45,619 nucleotides of DNA from Tissierella sp. (GTDB lineage Bacteria > Bacillota > Clostridia > Tissierellales > Tissierellaceae): NCBI GenBank assembly GCA_012735585.1, contig JAAYGX010000076.1, positions 1 through 45,619 on the forward strand. Direction: 5' to 3'. Positions 41,626 through 45,619 of this stretch are shown one piece after another. Numbering within the stretch: the first letter of the stretch is position 1; each line of letters starts with the position of its first letter. A program made the translations under genes and the position numbers. The notes beneath the pieces were generated by a model. That model saw nothing but the letters and a program-made list of their open reading frames with translations. It was not told where the DNA came from and did not search any database.

Positions 41626-43398
41626 ATGAAGTTTCTTAAAAATTATGATTTAGAAAAAAATAAGAATGGATATACACTGGTCTTATATTTAGATTTGGAG
41701 TTATTAGAGTTCTCTGATGAATTTGGAGATATCAGAAAAAAACAGATCAATAAAATCGATCAATATATCGGTGATATTATAAAAAATAATTTTCCTAATA
41801 TAAAGATCAATAGTATTAGACTAGTGGCTGGTTCCATGGTAGTAGCAAACATAGCCTTACAGAGTGTTCCTGGATTAACCGCTGAAATGGGTACAAATTT
41901 AGATTATCATATGTCCTATGCTTACTTTGAAACAGGGAAAGATATCATTCAAATCTTAAATGCCACAGGAGACGTGCTGGATGTAATATCTCCCGGCTAT
42001 TTTGATATCAACCCGGATGGTAGTTTAAAAATCACTGAACAGTTCAATCCCAGTGTCATAAAAGAGATGCAAAAAAGTAATTATAAGATTGTTCCTTTTC
42101 TGGGCAATCATTGGGATCGAGATGTAGCACGAGCTGCGCTGAAAAATAAAGACAAATTAATTAAGGAAGTAACCCATGTGATTATGGAATATAATCTGGA
42201 TGGTGTCAATGTAGATATAGAAAATCTTACGGAAGTGGATAGGGATGAATTTACATTATTTGTTAAGGATCTGAGAGAAGCACTTCCTAAGGATAAGGAG
42301 GTTTCAATTGCTGTTGCCGCAAATCCTAAGGGCTATACCTCAGGTTGGTATGGCTCTTTTGACAATGAAAACTTGGCAAAATATGCAGATCATCTCTTTA
42401 TTATGTCCTATGACGAACACTATGATGGAGGAAGTGAAGCAGGTCCTATCGCCAGTATTCAATTTGTGGAAGAAGCAATTCAACATTTATTAAAAAATGT
42501 ACCTTCTTCAAAAATTGTATTAGGGATGCCCTTTTTTGGCAGATATTGGAGTCAGGATGACAGCCTTAAAGGAAAAGGAATCAGCTTGATTAGAGTAAAT
42601 GAATTGGTAAAAAAGTACAATGGTACCATCCACTTTGATGATTATTCAAAATCTCCTAAGGCTATTATCAATATTACAGGATATGAAAAAGATATTCCTA
42701 TGGGAACATATACCATATGGTTTGAAAATGAAGCATCCATTTTAAACAAATTGAACTTGATTGAAAAATATGATTTAAAAGGCGCAGGTAGTTGGAGTCT
42801 CCACCAAGCAACAGAAGATATATGGCGTGTATATAATCAGTGGTCCGACAGCAGTAGGATCTTCATTGACGTACAGGATGGATGGGCTAAGGCTGCCATA
42901 CTTGCTATCAATGAGAAGGGTTGGATGATTGGCACTCGAGATTTTTATTTTGAGCCTCATAGACCATTAACCAGAGCACAGGCTGCAACTCTTTTAGTTC
43001 GTGTTCTTGATTTGGGGAGAAATGGTACTGCTTCTGCCAATTTTTCTGATGTACCTGAAGGTCACTGGGCAAATGCAGATATTGGACTGGTATCACAATC
43101 TGGTCTAATGAACGGTAAAGGAAATCATCAATTTGCTCCTGATGAATATTTAACCCGAGAAGAAATGGCCTTATTACTATCTAGATTATTAAAAATTTCT
43201 CCATCAAAAGAAACCACCCATTCATTTAAAGATGTCCCTTCTTCCAGATGGTCCTCTCCATATATTATTGCAGTAGCAGAAAAAGGCATATTTAAAGGAT
43301 ATAATGATGCTACATTTCGACCAAATGATACCGTCACTCGGGCTGAAATGGCAACACTACTGGATAGAATTAAGGATATAATTCCTAGGCAGCAATAA
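41626..43398 (+). CDS. GH18 glycosidase with three C-terminal SLH domains
   Basis: 590 residues. N-terminal region of about 85 residues with a hydrophobic stretch (RLVAGSMVVANIALQSVPG, about 62-80) set far from the N-terminus. A GH18 barrel follows, with catalytic DGVNVDIE at 192-199 (Glu199 as acid), then three SLH domains (about 412-590) that hold the protein to cell-wall polymer. The barrel resembles YaaH/SleL-type enzymes that cut peptidoglycan or chitin-like glycans. I prefer ATG 41626, five bases after GGAGG; TTG 41614 is in frame but includes the ribosome binding site. Monocistronic. Confidence 0.85.
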   Translation: MKFLKNYDLEKNKNGYTLVLYLDLELLEFSDEFGDIRKKQINKIDQYIGDIIKNNFPNIKINSIRLVAGSMVVANIALQSVPGLTAEMGTNLDYHMSYAYFETGKDIIQILNATGDVLDVISPGYFDINPDGSLKITEQFNPSVIKEMQKSNYKIVPFLGNHWDRDVARAALKNKDKLIKEVTHVIMEYNLDGVNVDIENLTEVDRDEFTLFVKDLREALPKDKEVSIAVAANPKGYTSGWYGSFDNENLAKYADHLFIMSYDEHYDGGSEAGPIASIQFVEEAIQHLLKNVPSSKIVLGMPFFGRYWSQDDSLKGKGISLIRVNELVKKYNGTIHFDDYSKSPKAIINITGYEKDIPMGTYTIWFENEASILNKLNLIEKYDLKGAGSWSLHQATEDIWRVYNQWSDSSRIFIDVQDGWAKAAILAINEKGWMIGTRDFYFEPHRPLTRAQAATLLVRVLDLGRNGTASANFSDVPEGHWANADIGLVSQSGLMNGKGNHQFAPDEYLTREEMALLLSRLLKISPSKETTHSFKDVPSSRWSSPYIIAVAEKGIFKGYNDATFRPNDTVTRAEMATLLDRIKDIIPRQQ

Positions 43399-43399
43399 G

Positions 43400-43445
43400 A
43401 TAAGGTCTGTTTCATAAGATGAATTCCCTATGAAACAGACCTTAT
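43400..43445. terminator. Hairpin after the GH18-SLH gene
   Basis: ATAAGGTCTGTTTCAT and ATGAAACAGACCTTAT form a perfect 16-bp stem with a 14-nt loop. T runs on both sides are short, so termination is likely but not certain. Confidence 0.65.
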
Positions 43446-43515
43446 TCATCGTCCTTGATCGTTAAAAATAGAATTTGTCCTCAAGAACTATATCCTCATT
43501 GGCATTTTATCCCAT

Positions 43516-44580
43516 TTACAAAATTTCTGCTGATAATTCTTTCATCAATTCATCAACACTTATAATTTTATCTATTCTATGACCACCTTTACCTATGAAT
43601 ATAAGTCCATCATCTACTTTTCCTGTTACTGCATTAATAAGTGCAGTAGAAATGCAATATGGTGCCTTTGCTGGACTACAAGGGGTTAAACAATTATAGC
43701 ATTTTGTAATCTTTTCCCTTTTTGCTTTCACCCTTTTTATAAATGGGTTGATAATGGCTTGACCAGGCATACCTACTGGACTTAATATAAAATCTATATC
43801 TTCTTCTTTAGCATCCACATAGTTTTTCTTAAAATCATCTGATGCATCACATTCATAAGTAGCTACAAATCTTGTACCCATTTGCACTCCAGTTGCTCCT
43901 AAATTCAGGAATCTTTTTATATCATTTCCATCGTAGATACCACCTGCTGCTATGACAGGTATCTTTTTCCCAGTTGACTCTTCAAAGGGTTTTATAGCTT
44001 CTATAACATCTGTTACTAAATCTTCTAGTTTAGGACTATTTTCATCCTCTAATTCCTCAAAGGAATACCCTAGATGTCCCCCTGCTAAAGGCCCTTCTAC
44101 TATTAACAAATCAGGAAGATAGTCATATCTTCTTAACCAAAGCTTTGTAAGTAAGACAGCTGCCTTTGCTGATGATACAATCGGTGCTATTTTGGTATCA
44201 GATCCCTTTACCAACGATGGTAGATCTTTAGGTAATCCTGCGCCGGATATGATTAAATCTACCTTTTCTTCTACACATTTCTTTACCATATCCCCATAGT
44301 TCTTAATGGCAACCATTAGATTGACTCCAATAATCCCATCAGGGCTTAGTTCTCTAGCCTTTCTAATCTCTTTGGATAATGCCCTTAAATTTGCATCTTG
44401 AGTATTTCTATCAAAATCAGCTTCCCTAAATCCGATTTGTACGCCGGATATTACTCCTATTCCTCCTGCATTTGCAACTGCAGAAGCTAAGCTTGATAAA
44501 GACACTCCTATGCCCATACCACCCTGAATTATTGGGATAGTTGTTGTTTTATTTCCAATATTTATTTGTGTTAAATCCAT
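43516..44580 (-). CDS. FabK/nitronate monooxygenase-family flavoprotein
   Basis: 354 residues, FMN-dependent TIM barrel. PIIQGGMGIGVSLSSLASAVANAGG opens the fold, GPLAGGHLGY holds the His of nitronate monooxygenases, and AAGGIYDGNDIKRFLNLGATGVQMGTRF is the phosphate-binding region. The C-terminus has a Cys-rich stretch CYNCLTPCSPAKAPYC, absent from classic FabK as I recall. The place next to fabZ and opposite fabH suggests enoyl-ACP reductase, but the His and Cys-rich tail leave nitronate monooxygenase possible. Confidence 0.8.
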   Translation of the reverse strand: MDLTQINIGNKTTTIPIIQGGMGIGVSLSSLASAVANAGGIGVISGVQIGFREADFDRNTQDANLRALSKEIRKARELSPDGIIGVNLMVAIKNYGDMVKKCVEEKVDLIISGAGLPKDLPSLVKGSDTKIAPIVSSAKAAVLLTKLWLRRYDYLPDLLIVEGPLAGGHLGYSFEELEDENSPKLEDLVTDVIEAIKPFEESTGKKIPVIAAGGIYDGNDIKRFLNLGATGVQMGTRFVATYECDASDDFKKNYVDAKEEDIDFILSPVGMPGQAIINPFIKRVKAKREKITKCYNCLTPCSPAKAPYCISTALINAVTGKVDDGLIFIGKGGHRIDKIISVDELMKELSAEIL

Positions 44581-44619
44581 CTAACAAACACTCCTATAGT
44601 TAAATTTTAGTAAAAATTA

Positions 44620-45051
44620 CTACTGAATTGCAAACATAAACTCTCCTTCAGCTGCTATTTCATCTCCTACATATGCCTTCCCTTGACCAATACCAATGGA
44701 CCCTCTGATTTTTATTATTTCCACTTCCACTCTCAAAGTATCTCCTGGTACTACTTTTCTTTTAAAACGTGCCTTATTAATTCCTGCAAAATATGGAACC
44801 TTTCCCTTATAATCATCATGGGATAATAAAATTACTGCACCAACTTGTGCCATAATCTCTATGATTATAACTCCTGGTATTACTGGCATACCTGGATAGT
44901 GTCCTTGAAAGAAATACTCATTCATAGTTACATTCTTATATCCAACACCCTTCACACCGGACTCTACAATTTCTGCTTTATCCACAAATAGGAAAGGATA
45001 TCTATGAGGTATGACCTCCATTATTTCCTCTATATTCAATACATTTGCCAA
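44620..45051 (-). CDS. fabZ: 3-hydroxyacyl-ACP dehydratase FabZ
   Basis: 143 residues, hot-dog fold. [10 protein letters not shown] and [20 protein letters not shown] contain the catalytic His and Glu. Removes water from 3-hydroxyacyl-ACP in fatty-acid elongation. Starts at TTG with GGAGG seven bases before. Likely co-transcribed with the flavoprotein gene 40 bases on. Confidence 0.95.
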   Translation of the reverse strand: MANVLNIEEIMEVIPHRYPFLFVDKAEIVESGVKGVGYKNVTMNEYFFQGHYPGMPVIPGVIIIEIMAQVGAVILLSHDDYKGKVPYFAGINKARFKRKVVPGDTLRVEVEIIKIRGSIGIGQGKAYVGDEIAAEGEFMFAIQ

Positions 45052-45100
45052 AATATCTCCTCCTTCTAGTTTAAGTATAAGATTATTGTTGATTATTTAC

Positions 45101-45190
45101 ACCTAATAATATATACTTAGTTTCAAGTTTTCTTTGTTACATTATTATAGTAATAGAAGAGACAGTTTTTTGCAAATACTTTTATTAGGT
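45101..45190. promoter_or_regulatory. Inverted pair ACCTAATAA/TTATTAGGT in the fabZ-fabH gap
   Basis: ACCTAATAA at 45101-45109 and its exact inverse at 45182-45190 flank the middle of the divergent gap. Each lies on the side of one gene. A fatty-acid regulator could bind both. It does not clearly match the FapR or FabT consensus as I know them. Confidence 0.4.
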
Positions 45191-45246
45191 GGTTCATGGC
45201 AAAATATGATATAATATTAGCTTAATATGAATATGGAGGTGATAAG

Positions 45247-45619
45247 TTGAAAAACTTTTCTGTAGGAATTTCTGGAACAGGTAGTTATGTCCCTGATAGG
45301 ATTCTAACTAATGATGATCTTTCAAAAATGGTAGATACTAGCCATGAATGGATTGTCACTAGGACAGGGATAGAAGAAAGGAGAATTGCACCTAAAAATA
45401 TAGCAACCTCCGATCTAAGTACTGAAGCTGCTAAGAGAGCCTTGGAAGATGCTAATTTAAAACCGGAAGACATTGACTTGATTATAGTTGCAACTGTTAC
45501 TCCAGACTATAGTTTCCCATCTACAGCTTGTATTGTTCAAAAAAATATTGGTGCAGTAAATGCAGCAGCTTTTGATTTAAACGCAGGATGTACTGGTTTT
45601 GTTTACGGGGTAGCAACAG
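45247..45619 (+). CDS. fabH: 3-oxoacyl-ACP synthase III FabH, 3' truncated by the window end
   Basis: 124 codons are visible. The start is TTG with GGAGGTGA just upstream and TATAAT farther up (about 45211). VGISGTGSYVPDRILTNDDL, EWIVTRTGIEERRIA and NAGCTGFVYG, whose Cys is the catalytic residue, are all FabH motifs. It condenses acetyl-CoA with malonyl-ACP to start fatty-acid synthesis. The rest of a fab cluster probably follows. Confidence 0.93.
   Translation, partial: MKNFSVGISGTGSYVPDRILTNDDLSKMVDTSHEWIVTRTGIEERRIAPKNIATSDLSTEAAKRALEDANLKPEDIDLIIVATVTPDYSFPSTACIVQKNIGAVNAAAFDLNAGCTGFVYGVAT

Overview
The window reads as chromosomal DNA of a low-GC, Gram-positive, endospore-forming bacterium. 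The evidence is the AT-rich composition, AGGAGG-type ribosome binding sites, frequent TTG starts, two small acid-soluble spore proteins (an alpha/beta type and Tlp), a SAM-I riboswitch, a T-box leader, SLH domains and a FabK-type flavoprotein beside fabZ and fabH. Clostridia or Tissierellia fits best. That placement is an inference from gene content, because no rRNA or tRNA gene is present. I saw no prophage, IS element, CRISPR array or conjugative gene.

Layout. 1-9.5 kb: a partial membrane anti-sigma-like gene, an ABC-F ATPase, an HtrA protease (-), a metallo-beta-lactamase-fold protein, a YczE-like membrane protein (-), a MATE exporter (-) with a terminator-like hairpin in its leader, a TtcA-like PP-loop protein (-) and the YchF ATPase. 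9.5-14.8 kb: a coiled-coil protein with a 21-bp tandem repeat, a DUF4825 protein, a DUF3810 membrane metalloprotease, Tlp, a YdcZ transporter, an alpha/beta SASP and MsrB. 14.8-18.9 kb: a YclNOPQ-like siderophore ABC operon with a near-perfect Fur box over its start site. 19-25.4 kb: UppP, a four-gene pyruvate dehydrogenase operon and a PhnA-like zinc-ribbon protein. 25.6-30 kb: a MarR regulator with a heterodimeric ABC exporter, then a gene-poor stretch carrying phased DnaA-box-like motifs.

30-34.8 kb is the most interesting part. An operon of an M20 amidohydrolase and metN-metI-metQ is preceded by a leader of about 900 nt. Reading on the minus strand it holds a promoter, a SAM-I riboswitch with terminator, a second promoter, a methionine-type T-box (specifier AUG) with terminator, and related palindromic elements before the first gene. 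This suggests methionine uptake or salvage that senses SAM on one transcript and uncharged tRNA-Met on both.

34.8-41.4 kb is a ribose operon (rbsR-K-A-C-D, a GATase-like gene, rbsB) with a double LacI-type operator. 41.6-43.4 kb encodes a GH18 glycosidase with three SLH domains and an unusual N-terminus. The right end holds fabZ and a FabK/nitronate-monooxygenase-family gene, divergent from a truncated fabH.
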